Assembly: GCF_024611995.1 (NCBI RefSeq)
Contig: NZ_CP102509.1
Location: 3,596,001-3,660,000, forward strand
Length of the DNA stretch: 64,000 bases
Direction: 5' to 3'
Origin: Streptomyces sp. NBC_00162
GTDB taxonomy: Bacteria; Actinomycetota; Actinomycetes; Streptomycetales; Streptomycetaceae
In this document: in pieces, positions 9,185 to 16,260 of the stretch
How the letters are laid out: every line of letters begins with the position of its first letter
Position numbering within the stretch: the first letter of the stretch is position 1
Program-made: the position numbers and the translations under genes
The notes under the pieces: generated by a model
Databases searched by the model: none
Seen by the model: the letters and a program-made list of their open reading frames with translations, nothing else
What the model was told of the DNA's origin: nothing

Positions 9185-9205
9185 ACACCGGGGGACACCC
9201 GGTGT
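9185..9205 (+). promoter_or_regulatory. Hairpin immediately upstream of a strong ribosome binding site
   Basis: ACACCGGG (9185-9192) pairs with CCCGGTGT (9198-9205) around a GGACA loop. It ends five bases before the GGAGGAGG ribosome binding site (9211-9218) of the next small gene. It could terminate the upstream gene or insulate/control translation of the small gene. No T-tract follows. Confidence 0.45.
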
Positions 9206-9224
9206 GCACCGGAGGAGGTACGCG

Positions 9225-9410
9225 ATGGACAGTGAATCGGACCAGCAGCCCACGCGGTCGGACCGGCTCTTCACGGGCGGGGAGCGACCGTACGACCCCG
9301 AGGACCTCGTGATGGCGACAGGCCACGACCCGACTCCGGAGCGGGTCGAGAAGGCGCGCCAGCTGATCGAGAAGGAAGGCCCGCAGGTCATCGAGCGTTA
9401 CCTGCCGTAG
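9225..9410 (+). CDS. Conserved small acidic protein, unknown function
   Basis: 61 residues starting at ATG 9225 behind a near-perfect GGAGGAGG site (9211-9218), which sets the start. The protein is soluble and highly charged. An N-terminal polar stretch (MDSESDQQPTRSDRLFTGG) precedes a likely helix (PERVEKARQLIEKEGPQVIERYLP). No signal peptide or membrane segment. I do not recognise a named family. A hairpin terminator follows at 9444-9474, so it is probably monocistronic. Confidence 0.75.
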   Translation: MDSESDQQPTRSDRLFTGGERPYDPEDLVMATGHDPTPERVEKARQLIEKEGPQVIERYLP

Positions 9411-9443
9411 CGCTCTGTTCGCTCCGTTCGCATGCTGCTGAAA

Positions 9444-9474
9444 CCCCGGTCTGAGGTCGCGCCTCGGGCCGGGG
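9444..9474 (+). terminator. Nested hairpin terminator
   Basis: CCCCGG (9444-9449) pairs with CCGGGG (9469-9474), with an internal GAGG/CCTC stem (9453-9456, 9462-9465). It is followed by TCGTTTCGT, 33 bp after the small protein's stop. Confidence 0.65.
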
Positions 9475-9484
9475 TCGTTTCGTA

Positions 9485-9520
9485 CTCGTGCTCGTGCTCA
9501 TGCTCGTGCTCGTGCTCGTG
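9485..9520. repeat. Hexanucleotide microsatellite CTCGTG x6
   Basis: Six consecutive CTCGTG units, the third being CTCATG. The array lies in non-coding DNA between a terminator and the next gene's promoter. No coding frame here is supported. Confidence 0.85.
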
Positions 9521-9610
9521 TCGCACGCGGGGGCGGGCAGGGCGGGGCCGCATCCAGAGCCGGTGAATGCTCGTTAGCGGTCCGGGGGACACAACCCTAA
9601 GGACAGGTGA

Positions 9611-10057
9611 ATGCACGCTCTCGATGTCGACTGGGACCGCCCCACGGACCCGCGCCCCGGCCCGCGGCTCGACCACGTCCGCGCGTACGTGAGCACGGCG
9701 GGCGCCGACGGACACCTGTGGCACGGAGTGCCCACCCTGCTGCTCACCACCGTCGACCGCGCCACCGGCCGGACGGTCCGCACCCCGCTGATCTACGGCG
9801 AGGACGCGGACCGCCTCGTCGTCGTGGCCGCCGGGTACGGCGCCCCGGAGCACCCGGCCTGGTACCGGAACCTCGCCGCCCACCCGGAGGTCCGCGTCCA
9901 GGTCGGCGCCACCGTCTCCCGGGCCGTGGCGCGCACGGCGACGCCGGAGGAGCGGGAGACGTACTGGGACATGATGACGGGCTTGTGGCCGGCCTACGAG
10001 GACGACCAGGCCGCCGCGGCGCCCCGCGAGATCCCGCTGGTGATCATCGAGACGTGA
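9611..10057 (+). CDS. Deazaflavin (F420)-dependent nitroreductase-family protein
   Basis: 148 residues with the split-barrel signature of the Ddn/DUF385 family: HGVPTLLLTTVDRATGRTVRTPLIYGEDADRLVVVAAGYGAPEHPAWYRNL, then AHPEVRVQVG. Such proteins bind F420 or a flavin and reduce or quench varied substrates; Streptomyces makes F420. The ATG at 9611 is close to a GGACAGG-like ribosome binding site. The C-terminal WDMMTGLWPAYEDDQ region is typical. It stands alone, so its substrate cannot be inferred. Confidence 0.88.
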   Translation: MHALDVDWDRPTDPRPGPRLDHVRAYVSTAGADGHLWHGVPTLLLTTVDRATGRTVRTPLIYGEDADRLVVVAAGYGAPEHPAWYRNLAAHPEVRVQVGATVSRAVARTATPEERETYWDMMTGLWPAYEDDQAAAAPREIPLVIIET

Positions 10058-10147
10058 CGATGGCAGAAACGGTTGGGCGGACTGGTGTGCCCGTTGGGAC
10101 CGCTGTGGTCGGTGGAGTGGCTGCGGTCGCCAGGTCCGCTGGGGCCG

Positions 10148-10501
10148 CTAGTCGTTGACGTCGAAGCGGACCGAGCGCACGAGCAGCCATTCGGTCGCGG
10201 GCCGGCCGTCGGGCCGCAGCCGCCAGTCGGGACCGTCGCAGTCGGCGCCGAGGTAGACGGTCACCCAGGAGTCGGTCCGGTTGTGCGGGGCGTAGCCGGG
10301 ATCGGCGTCGTTGGAACCGACCTCGTCGAGGTTGATGCACCTGTCGCTCTCCGGGTCGTGCAGGGTGCCGGTCTGCTCCACGCCGTTCTGGTCGCGGTAC
10401 TTGTAGTGGAAGTCGCCGGTGGCGGCGAGAGCCGACGCGGGGAGTGACAGGACCAGCGCGAAGGCGGCGACGGCAGCGGCGGCGGTGTTGCGGAGCTTCA
10501 T
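10148..10501 (-). CDS. Small secreted protein, unknown function
   Basis: The ATG at 10501 opens a clear Sec signal peptide (MKLRN, Ala/Val/Leu core, ASALA cleavage near residue 26). It has an AAGGGA site about 12 bases upstream. The mature part is about 91 residues with two Cys (CINLDEV and ADCDGPDW), likely one disulfide, and many aromatic/acidic residues. A YKYRDQNGVEQTGTLHDPESDRC segment suggests a small beta-rich fold. I do not recognise the family. Confidence 0.8.
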   Translation of the reverse strand: MKLRNTAAAAVAAFALVLSLPASALAATGDFHYKYRDQNGVEQTGTLHDPESDRCINLDEVGSNDADPGYAPHNRTDSWVTVYLGADCDGPDWRLRPDGRPATEWLLVRSVRFDVND

Positions 10502-10642
10502 GACGGGGTGAATCCCTTCCGGGGGCTGAAGCGTTGGGGGCTTGTGCGGGCACGACCCTAGGAGGCCTCGGAAGGGCGAATCGATCCTCCGGAATCCCTC
10601 GGCGTGGCGGGCCGCGCTCCTGACCACCGCCGCCACCCGTTC

Positions 10643-10675
10643 GGGTCACCGATCACCGAAACGGTGGCCTGACCC
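10643..10675. promoter_or_regulatory. Nested imperfect palindrome in a non-coding gap
   Basis: GGGTCA (10643-10648) pairs with TGACCC (10670-10675), enclosing CACCG-AAA-CGGTG (10654-10666). It lies 142-174 bp upstream of the secreted-protein start. It may be an operator or an attenuating hairpin. The rest of 10502-10715 shows nothing I can assign. Confidence 0.35.
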
Positions 10676-10715
10676 CTCCCCGATCGGCTACCAACGGGGC
10701 GGGAAGGGGGAACAG

Positions 10716-10949
10716 TTGAACGCACACACCCATGAGCAGGGCCGGAGCCGCGACAACGGACCATTCCTCCTCGCGAAGGTACTGGCGGACGCCCTCGTCA
10801 CCATCGGCCGGCCGCGGCCGCGCGAGGGGACCTCCTCCTCCGCCGCCGCCTGCCCCTTGTGCGCGGCGCCGTCGTCACGCGTGGTCGTAGACGGTGACCT
10901 GCACGTCGCGCGCGCAGAGCGCGTCGGTGATGAGTGGTTCGATGCGTGA
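10716..10949 (+). CDS. Doubtful small open frame, 77 residues
   Basis: A TTG start with an AAGGGGGAA site four bases away gives LNAHTHEQG, an amphipathic FLLAKVLADALVTIG segment and a CPLC pair. The last 75 bases run antisense to the 3' end of the macro-domain gene, and the second half has an unconvincing composition. It is retained only because of the ribosome binding site. Confidence 0.22.
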   Translation: MNAHTHEQGRSRDNGPFLLAKVLADALVTIGRPRPREGTSSSAAACPLCAAPSSRVVVDGDLHVARAERVGDEWFDA

Positions 10950-11351
10950 CCAGGTGCCGCCGGCGAGTCCGCACCCGATGCGCGGCATGTGGACGGTGGC
11001 GCCCAGCTCGACGGCGTGATCGGCCAGGGCGGCGAGGCAGCGCGCGACGGCGTCGTAGCGAATCGGCGGGCCCCCGCTTCCGGTGCGCATCCCCCGCTGA
11101 CCGACCATGTTGGCCACCCACACGTCGGGCTTCACCCGCACCAACTGCACGGCACCGAGCCCGAAGTCGTTACCGCTGCGCCCCCGATGCCAGGCCCTGT
11201 ACTCGGCCTCCGGCTCCGACCACCGCCGCGAAACGGCGAGCACGAACCCCTTCCCCCACCCCCCGAGGTCGTTGCAGACATGAGCGATCACCTTGGGCCC
11301 CTTGGCCTGCGGACTCGTCGCATCTCCAGCGATGATCTTGAGCGGCTTCAT
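10875..11351 (-). CDS. Macro-domain (Appr-1"-p processing type) protein
   Basis: 158 residues that are essentially one macro domain: KIIAGDATSP (ADP-ribose binding strand), KVIAHVCNDLGGWGKGFVLAVSRRW (the diagnostic Asn and Gly-rich loop), and VHMPRIGCGLAGGTWSRIEPLI (second phosphate loop). Close relatives are ADP-ribose-1"-phosphate phosphatases and single-domain de-ADP-ribosylases. ATG 11351 was chosen because the macro fold begins at once. An upstream in-frame ATG would add ten residues without a ribosome site. The gene is directly downstream, same sense, of repeat copy A. No ADP-ribosyltransferase partner is adjacent. Confidence 0.87.
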   Translation of the reverse strand: MKPLKIIAGDATSPQAKGPKVIAHVCNDLGGWGKGFVLAVSRRWSEPEAEYRAWHRGRSGNDFGLGAVQLVRVKPDVWVANMVGQRGMRTGSGGPPIRYDAVARCLAALADHAVELGATVHMPRIGCGLAGGTWSRIEPLITDALCARDVQVTVYDHA

Positions 11352-11397
11352 ACTCGAAAAGATATGCGAAACCACTGACATCGGGGGGCGGTCGGGG

Positions 11398-11700
11398 GGC
11401 GGTGGCTTCGGGGGTCGGGGTCTCAGCGGGGCGGGATCAGGGAGGGTTTGGGGGTTTCCCGTCAGTCCCACTGTCTCCCCGGGTCGGGCCGGCCTGTAAA
11501 GGGCGCTCCCTTCGGTCGCGTCGCTTCGCGATGGCCTTCGGCCACCCTTGACAGACCACCCCGCCCCGGAAAGACAGGACTGTCGGGAAGCCCCCAAAAG
11601 AACGGTCCACCGGTTCCATGGACGGGCAGGAGCCATCAGCGACCGGCTCCCTGGTTGCCAGGGGGCAGGTCTGAGCCCGGGCCCATCGGGAGGGGATCCG
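11398..11700 (-). repeat. Structured dispersed repeat, copy A (inverted relative to copy B)
   Basis: The minus strand here matches the plus strand of 13561-13868 at roughly 95% by eye across a 220-bp core, with similar GC-rich tails. Read on the minus strand, the core folds into a series of hairpins: GACAG-TC-CTGTC, TGGCC-GAA-GGCCA, CAGT-GGG-ACTG, and a long-range CTGTCAAGGG/CCCTTTACAG pair with one mismatch. In the GACCGT stem the partner is GTGGTC, giving two G-U pairs. The copy lies sense-oriented just 3' of the aldo/keto reductase gene and 5' of the macro-domain gene. Open frames across it are probably incidental. The remainder of 11701-11825 shows nothing assignable. Confidence 0.8.
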
Positions 11701-11825
11701 GGCCGGGAGCGGCCCGACCCGCACGAGACAGCGACCAGAAGCCCCTCGGGAGCCGCCGGCGCGTCAGATCGCCACGTGCTCCCCGTTGATTGGCGGCTGC
11801 GGGCTGGATGACGGTGGTCGGGGGG

Positions 11826-12809
11826 TCAGCCGTTCAGGGACGTCATCAGCTCGGGGGCGTAGCGGTCGCCCGAGGCCACGCCGTGGGGGGCCACGGCGTC
11901 GATGGCGGCCAGGTCCGCGTCACTGATCGTCACAGCGGTGGCGGCGATGTTCTCCTCCAGGTAGCGGCGGCGCTTGGTGCCCGGGATGGGTACCGCGCCC
12001 TGGCGCAGGGTCCACGCCAGGGCGAGCTGCGAGGGCGTGACGCCCTTCTCCGCGGCGAGGCGGCGCACCTGGTCGACGACGGCCAGGTTGCGGTGGAAGT
12101 TCTCGCCCTGGAAGCGGGGGTCGGTGCGGCGGAAGTCGTCGGCGGCGAAGTCGTCGGGGCTGGTGATGGCTCCGGAGAGGAATCCCCGGCCGAGCGGGGA
12201 GTAGGCGACGAGCCCGATTCCGAGCTCGCGCAGGGTGTCGAGGACACCGTCGTGTTCGATGCCGCGCTCGAAGAGGCTGTACTCGGTCTGTACGGCGGCC
12301 AGCGGGTGGACGGCGTGGGCGCGGGCGATGGTGGCGGGGGCGGCCTCGCAGAGGCCGATGTGGCGGACCTTGCCGGCGGCGACGAGCTCGGCCAGGGCGC
12401 CCACGCTCTCCTCGACGGGCACGTTCGGGTCGATGCGGTGCAGGTAGTACAGGTCGATGTGATCGGTGCCCAGGTGGCGCAGGGAACGGTCGACCGAGTG
12501 GCGGATGTACTCGGGGGTCGCGTTGTGGCCGCGGAAGGCCCCTTCGTCGGTGAACTCGACGCCGGTCTTCGTGGCGATCACGGCGGCTTCGCGGCGGCCG
12601 GCCAGCGCCTTGCCGAGAAGCTGTTCGTTGAGGAAGGGCCCGTAGCCTTCGGCGGTGTCGAGGAGGGTGACGCCGAGCTCCAGGGCGCGGTCGATCGTGG
12701 CCAGCGACTCGACCTCGTCCGTGGCTCCGTAGTGGGCACTCATGCCCATGAGCCCGAGCCCTTCGGCGCCGACCTTCAGTCCCTGGCTGCCCAGTGCGCG
12801 GATGTCCAT
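11826..12809 (-). CDS. Aldo/keto reductase
   Basis: NADPH-dependent reductase of aldehydes/ketones, cytoplasmic. 327 residues with the full catalytic tetrad: D51 (LLDTAE), Y56 (GYGP), K81 (IATKTG) and H124 (YYLHRID). The C-terminal cofactor-binding segment is [16 protein letters not shown]. The AKR13-like N-terminus ([23 protein letters not shown]) suggests the bacterial branch that handles quinones or keto-aldehydes, substrate unknown. Divergent from a TetR gene with mirror-image operators between them. Repression by that TetR is the simplest model. Confidence 0.92.
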   Translation of the reverse strand: MDIRALGSQGLKVGAEGLGLMGMSAHYGATDEVESLATIDRALELGVTLLDTAEGYGPFLNEQLLGKALAGRREAAVIATKTGVEFTDEGAFRGHNATPEYIRHSVDRSLRHLGTDHIDLYYLHRIDPNVPVEESVGALAELVAAGKVRHIGLCEAAPATIARAHAVHPLAAVQTEYSLFERGIEHDGVLDTLRELGIGLVAYSPLGRGFLSGAITSPDDFAADDFRRTDPRFQGENFHRNLAVVDQVRRLAAEKGVTPSQLALAWTLRQGAVPIPGTKRRRYLEENIAATAVTISDADLAAIDAVAPHGVASGDRYAPELMTSLNG

Positions 12810-12823
12810 CGTGGTCTCCCTCT

Positions 12824-12892
12824 AAGTAACTAACTGGATAGATAGAGCATGCACCGCACCTGCAGCCGATGTCAATAACCAGATAGTTACTT
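12824..12892. promoter_or_regulatory. Paired TetR operators in the divergent AKR-TetR promoter
   Basis: AAGTAACTAACTGGATA (12824-12840) recurs inverted as AAGTAACTATCTGGTTA on the minus strand (12892-12876), with 15 of 17 identical. Each copy faces outward near one divergent start. The two sites flank an AT-rich stretch unlike its surroundings. The TetR protein encoded immediately downstream is the obvious ligand, controlling itself and the reductase. Confidence 0.7.
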
Positions 12893-12906
12893 GCTAGCCT
12901 TGAGGC

Positions 12907-13464
12907 ATGGCACGGGATTCCAGCGCGACCAAGGCGCGCCTGCTCGATGCGGCCTTCTCCGAGTTCGCGACGTACGGCATCGCCGGTGCGCGAGTCGACC
13001 GCATCGCCGAGGCGGCACAGGCGAACAAGCGGCTCATCTACGTCTACTACGGCAACAAGGAGCAGCTCTTCGACGCCGTGCTCCAGCGGGCACTGGAGAC
13101 GGGCTCGGAGTCCGTTCCGTTCAACGCCGACGACCTGCCCGGCTACGCGGGCGCCGTCTTCGACCACCTCACCGAGCGGCCGGCCCTGATGCGCCTGGTG
13201 CTGTGGAAGCAGCTGGAGCGTCCGGGGACCACGGACACGGAGGCGGCGTCCTACCGGGGCAAGATCGCCGCAGTGCGGCAGGCACAGGAGTCAGCCCGCA
13301 TCGACGCCGGGATGGACGCCACCGATGTACTGACGCTGGTGATCGCCATCTCGCAGGCGTGGTTCGGCGCGGTCGGCACCGACTGGGCGCCGGAGCAGCT
13401 CGCCCGCCACCGCGCGGCGGTGGTGGAGTCCGTCCACCGGATCACCACCCCGTCCGGCACCTGA
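12907..13464 (+). CDS. TetR family transcriptional regulator
   Basis: 185 residues. N-terminal helix-turn-helix (about 8-55): TKARLLDAAFSEFATYGIAGARVDRIAEAAQANKRLIYVYYGNKEQLF, the signature TetR DNA-binding domain. The C-terminal all-helical ligand domain includes LAFRHRAAVV-like closing helices (EQLARHRAAVVESVHRI). ATG at 12907 follows a CTTGAGG sequence. The divergent aldo/keto reductase is its likely target via the operators at 12824-12892. The ligand is probably an electrophile or carbonyl compound (inference). Confidence 0.92.
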   Translation: MARDSSATKARLLDAAFSEFATYGIAGARVDRIAEAAQANKRLIYVYYGNKEQLFDAVLQRALETGSESVPFNADDLPGYAGAVFDHLTERPALMRLVLWKQLERPGTTDTEAASYRGKIAAVRQAQESARIDAGMDATDVLTLVIAISQAWFGAVGTDWAPEQLARHRAAVVESVHRITTPSGT

Positions 13465-13560
13465 CCCACGACGAGCGTGGGCGGCTCATGTCCAACCCCA
13501 GACGGCCGTCAGCCGCCAAACAATGAGCAACCGCGTAGCGACCTGACGCGCCCACCGACC

Positions 13561-13868
13561 CCGCATCCCCTCCCGGCGGGCCCGGGCTCAGACACCGCCC
13601 CAGGGGCCAGGGAGCCGGTCACTGATGGCCCCCGCCCGCCCATGGAACCAGTGGACCGTTCTTTTGGGGGCTTCCCGACAGTCCTGTCTTTCCGGGGCGG
13701 GACGGTCTGTCAAGGGTGGCCGAAGGCCATCGCGAAGCGACGCGACGACGAAGGAGGAGCGCCCTTTACAGACCGGCCCGACCCGGGGAGACAGTGGGAC
13801 TGACGGGAAACCCCAAACCCTCCCTGATCCTGAGCAACCCGGACCCCGCCCCCCGAAGCCCCCGCCCC
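13561..13868 (+). repeat. Structured dispersed repeat, copy B
   Basis: Plus-strand counterpart of copy A. Internal stems: GACCGT (13654-13659) with ACGGTC (13702-13707), enclosing GACAG-TC-CTGTC (13677-13688); CTGTCAAGGG (13707-13716) with CCCTTTACAG (13762-13771), enclosing TGGCC-GAA-GGCCA (13717-13729); and CAGT-GGG-ACTG (13792-13802). It follows the TetR gene in the same sense, mirroring copy A after the reductase. The 13465-13886 gap otherwise holds no supported gene. Confidence 0.8.
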
Positions 13869-13886
13869 GCCCCTCGAACCTCCCCC

Positions 13887-14099
13887 TCACAAGTACTCGC
13901 GCGCGAACTCCACCGCCCACTCCACCGCAGCCACCGGGACGCTCCCCGCGTGCGGGTCCAGGCTGAGGCGGGCCGTCTCCCAGCCCTGGCCGTGTTCGCG
14001 GTGGATCGCGAAGCACCCCTGGTCCGTGCCGGCCGGACCGGACACCAGGAACTCGATCGCCCGGTCATCGCCGTCCGTGCCGACCGTGGTGATCGCCAT
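13887..14099 (-). CDS. Small conserved-looking hypothetical protein
   Basis: 70 residues from ATG 14099, with a CGGTGA ribosome site three bases upstream. The sequence (MAITTVGTDGDDRAIEFLV ... GCFAIHREHGQGWETARLSLDP ... AVEWAVEFAREYL) looks like a compact alpha/beta protein with good Streptomyces codon bias. No signal peptide or membrane helix. I do not recognise the family. The open frame extends upstream to 14420, but that part is Gly/Trp/Arg-rich and poorly supported. Confidence 0.6.
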   Translation of the reverse strand: MAITTVGTDGDDRAIEFLVSGPAGTDQGCFAIHREHGQGWETARLSLDPHAGSVPVAAVEWAVEFAREYL

Positions 14100-14449
14100 T
14101 TCACCGACTACGAACTCCACTGCCCCACGCCCCTCGGTAGCCGCCGTTCCGGATCTCCAGCCTCCCCCCGCCACCGGCCCGCCGCATGAGCCCGCGTACT
14201 CAGCCCGCGTACTCACCCACCCCACCCCAGCCCACCCCCCAGCGTGACGAGCGCAACACCCCCAACTCCCCCGCACCCGCCCACCCCGCCTCCCCACCCA
14301 TTCCGCAGGCCGTACCGCGACCCCAGCCCCGCATTCCAAGGGTGGATCGCACCAGCACCCAAGCATTACCCGAAACGGGACATATCGCCCGCCACCTCTC
14401 CCGCCCAAATGGCGCGCCACGGCCGCACCCGGCCCCGTAAGCTCCCGTC
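14100..14449. other. Non-coding C-rich gap with the aminotransferase promoter
   Basis: Strongly C-rich on the plus strand, with no coding frame I can support. Near the right end, CCCG-AAA-CGGG followed by ACATATCG gives a local AT-rich promoter-like patch 60-85 bp upstream of the aminotransferase ATG. Confidence 0.4.
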
Positions 14450-15661
14450 ATGCAGGTGATCCAGTCAACGAAACTCGCCAATGTCTGCTACGAGATCCGC
14501 GGCCCCGTCCTCGAAGAGGCGATGCGGCTCGAAGCAGCAGGTCATCGCATCCTCAAGCTCAACACCGGCAACCCCGCGGCCTTCGGCTTCGAGTGCCCGC
14601 CGGAGATCCTTGAGGACATGCTCCGCAACCTGGGCAACGCCCACGGGTACGGGGACGCGAAGGGGCTGCTCTCCGCGCGCCGCGCGGTCATGCAGCACTA
14701 CCAGACCAAGGGCATCGACCTGGACGTCGAGGACATCTACCTCGGCAACGGCGTCTCCGAGCTGATCCAGATGTCCATGCAGGCGCTGCTCGACGACGGC
14801 GACGAGGTCCTCGTCCCCGCGCCGGACTACCCGCTGTGGACCGCCTCCGTCTCGCTCGCGGGCGGCACGGCCGTGCACTACCGCTGCGACGAGCAGGCCG
14901 ACTGGATGCCGGACCTCGCCGACATCGAGCGCAAGGTCACCGACCGCACCCGCGCCATCGTGATCATCAACCCGAACAACCCGACCGGCGCCGTCTACGA
15001 CGACGAGATGCTGCGCGGGCTCACGGACATCGCGCGCCGCCACAACCTGGTCGTCTGCTCGGACGAGATCTACGACCGGATCCTGTACGACGGCACGACG
15101 CACACGAACACCGCCGCCATCGCGCCGGACCTGCTCACCCTGACCTTCAACGGGCTGTCCAAGAACTACCGCGTCGCCGGCTACCGGGCCGGCTGGATGG
15201 CGGTCTGCGGCCCCAAGAAGAACGCCTCGTCGTACATCGAGGGCCTGACGATCCTGGCCAACATGCGACTGTGCGCCAACATGCCCTCGCAGCACGCCGT
15301 CGCCACCGCCCTCGGCGGCCGGCAGTCGATCAACGACCTGGTGCTTCCGGGCGGGCGGCTGCTGGAGCAGCGCGACACGGCATACGACCTGCTGACGCAG
15401 ATCCCCGGCATCAGTTGCGTGAAGCCCAAGGGGGCGCTGTACCTCTTCCCGAAGCTCGACCCCTCCGTCTACAAGATCAAGGACGACCGGCAGATGGTCC
15501 TCGACCTGCTGCGGGCCGAGAAGATCATGGTGGTGCACGGTACGGGCTTCAACTGGCCCGAGCCCGACCACTTCCGGATCGTGACGCTGCCGAACGCCAA
15601 GGATCTGGCGGACGCGGTGACCCGGATCGGGAACTTCCTGGACGGCTACAGCCAGCCGTAG
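14450..15661 (+). CDS. PLP-dependent aminotransferase, AlaT-like
   Basis: Class I/II aminotransferase of 403 residues, probably alanine (glutamate-pyruvate) or branched-chain/valine-pyruvate specific. Signature segments: LKLNTGNPAAFGFECP, HGYGDAKGLLSAR, PAPDYPLWTASVSL, INPNNPTGAVYDDE and CSDEIYDRILYDG. The Schiff-base K238 is in NGLSKNYRVAGYRAGW. The N-terminal STKLANVCYEIRGPVLEEAMRLEAAGH matches AlaT/YfbQ enzymes. Cytoplasmic, with its own promoter in the preceding gap. Confidence 0.92.
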   Translation: MQVIQSTKLANVCYEIRGPVLEEAMRLEAAGHRILKLNTGNPAAFGFECPPEILEDMLRNLGNAHGYGDAKGLLSARRAVMQHYQTKGIDLDVEDIYLGNGVSELIQMSMQALLDDGDEVLVPAPDYPLWTASVSLAGGTAVHYRCDEQADWMPDLADIERKVTDRTRAIVIINPNNPTGAVYDDEMLRGLTDIARRHNLVVCSDEIYDRILYDGTTHTNTAAIAPDLLTLTFNGLSKNYRVAGYRAGWMAVCGPKKNASSYIEGLTILANMRLCANMPSQHAVATALGGRQSINDLVLPGGRLLEQRDTAYDLLTQIPGISCVKPKGALYLFPKLDPSVYKIKDDRQMVLDLLRAEKIMVVHGTGFNWPEPDHFRIVTLPNAKDLADAVTRIGNFLDGYSQP

Positions 15662-15720
15662 CCCCCGATAACCCCGCCCCCAGGGGCCTCGCTCGAGTTT
15701 CGACAGGATTCAGCTCAACT

Positions 15721-15743
15721 TTAGAATGATTCCAATGTAGGAT
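15721..15743 (+). promoter_or_regulatory. Fur-family-like 7-1-7 operator with -10 box
   Basis: TTAGAAT-G-ATTCCAA (15721-15735) is a 7-1-7 inverted repeat with one mismatch, the geometry of PerR/Fur/Zur boxes. A TAGGAT -10 (15738-15743) follows directly, so the box would occupy the spacer of the promoter. The start of the next gene is 30 bp downstream of the -10. Which Fur-family member binds is unknown. Confidence 0.5.
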
Positions 15744-15772
15744 GGTCTCCTGACCACGCAGGAGGCCACCTC

Positions 15773-16198
15773 ATGTACGAGCCGATCCGCACCAAGTCGG
15801 TCGTCCACCGCATGGGCGCCGCCCCGGCCGACTATCCGCACCGCAGCCGCAGCGAGGCCCTGGACATCCAGCTCGCCGGGCACCTCGCGGCCCTGCTCGC
15901 CGTCACCGACGAGCTCGGGCTCGACGAGGCCGCCGCCCGGATCGCCGCGCAGGTCGCGCGGCTGCGGGGGGCCCAGCCCACCCGTGCCCCGCAGTCGCCG
16001 TCGCCGTCGCCGTCGTACGACCCCGCCGAGGGCACGGACACGACCACGGCCCTGCACCAGCGTGCGCACGACCTCGCCGCCCGCGCGCTCCTCGTCGCCG
16101 CGTCCCGCGCCGACACCACCGTCGCGATCCTCGCCGCCGAGCGCATGGACGCGCACGCCGCCGCCCTCACGTCCCAGGACCTGGCCGGCGCCCTCTGA
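15773..16198 (+). CDS. Conserved actinobacterial protein of unknown function
   Basis: 141 residues, ATG with an AGGAGG site seven bases away (15760-15765). The N-terminal motif MYEPIRTKSVVHRMG is followed by LDIQLAGHLAALLAVTDELGLDEAAARIAAQVARLRG, a long helix. A Ser/Pro linker (PQSPSPSPS) precedes a second helical block (LHQRAHDLAARALLVAASRADTTVAILAAERMDAHAAAL). It looks like a cytoplasmic helical protein. A Fur-family-like box in its promoter suggests a metal or peroxide stress link (inference). Confidence 0.7.
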   Translation: MYEPIRTKSVVHRMGAAPADYPHRSRSEALDIQLAGHLAALLAVTDELGLDEAAARIAAQVARLRGAQPTRAPQSPSPSPSYDPAEGTDTTTALHQRAHDLAARALLVAASRADTTVAILAAERMDAHAAALTSQDLAGAL

Positions 16199-16217
16199 CG
16201 GCCCCGGTCCGGGGCCG
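16199..16217. terminator. Hairpin between convergent genes
   Basis: CGGCCCCGG-T-CCGGGGCCG is a perfect 9-1-9 stem starting at the base after the stop codon. A further GC-rich stem follows to about 16235. It separates two converging genes. Confidence 0.6.
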
Positions 16218-16260
16218 CGGAGGCTCCGGACCGGGCGCCATAAACCCCTGCCGACAGGCC

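Noticed and set aside
9485..9520. CTCGTG array as a possible CRISPR
   Set aside because: Units are contiguous hexamers with no spacers.
11437..11724. Small proteins encoded across repeat copy A (and the matching part of copy B)
   Set aside because: Reading frames differ between the two copies because of indels, and hairpins rather than codons are conserved.
13465..13560. tRNA or attachment site beside the repeat-flanked cassette
   Set aside because: No cloverleaf or TTCGA-type arm found by eye, and no integrase gene in the window.
14100..14420. N-terminal extension of the 70-residue protein at 13887-14099
   Set aside because: Gly/Trp/Arg-rich with no start supported by a ribosome site; ATG 14099 has CGGTGA nearby.
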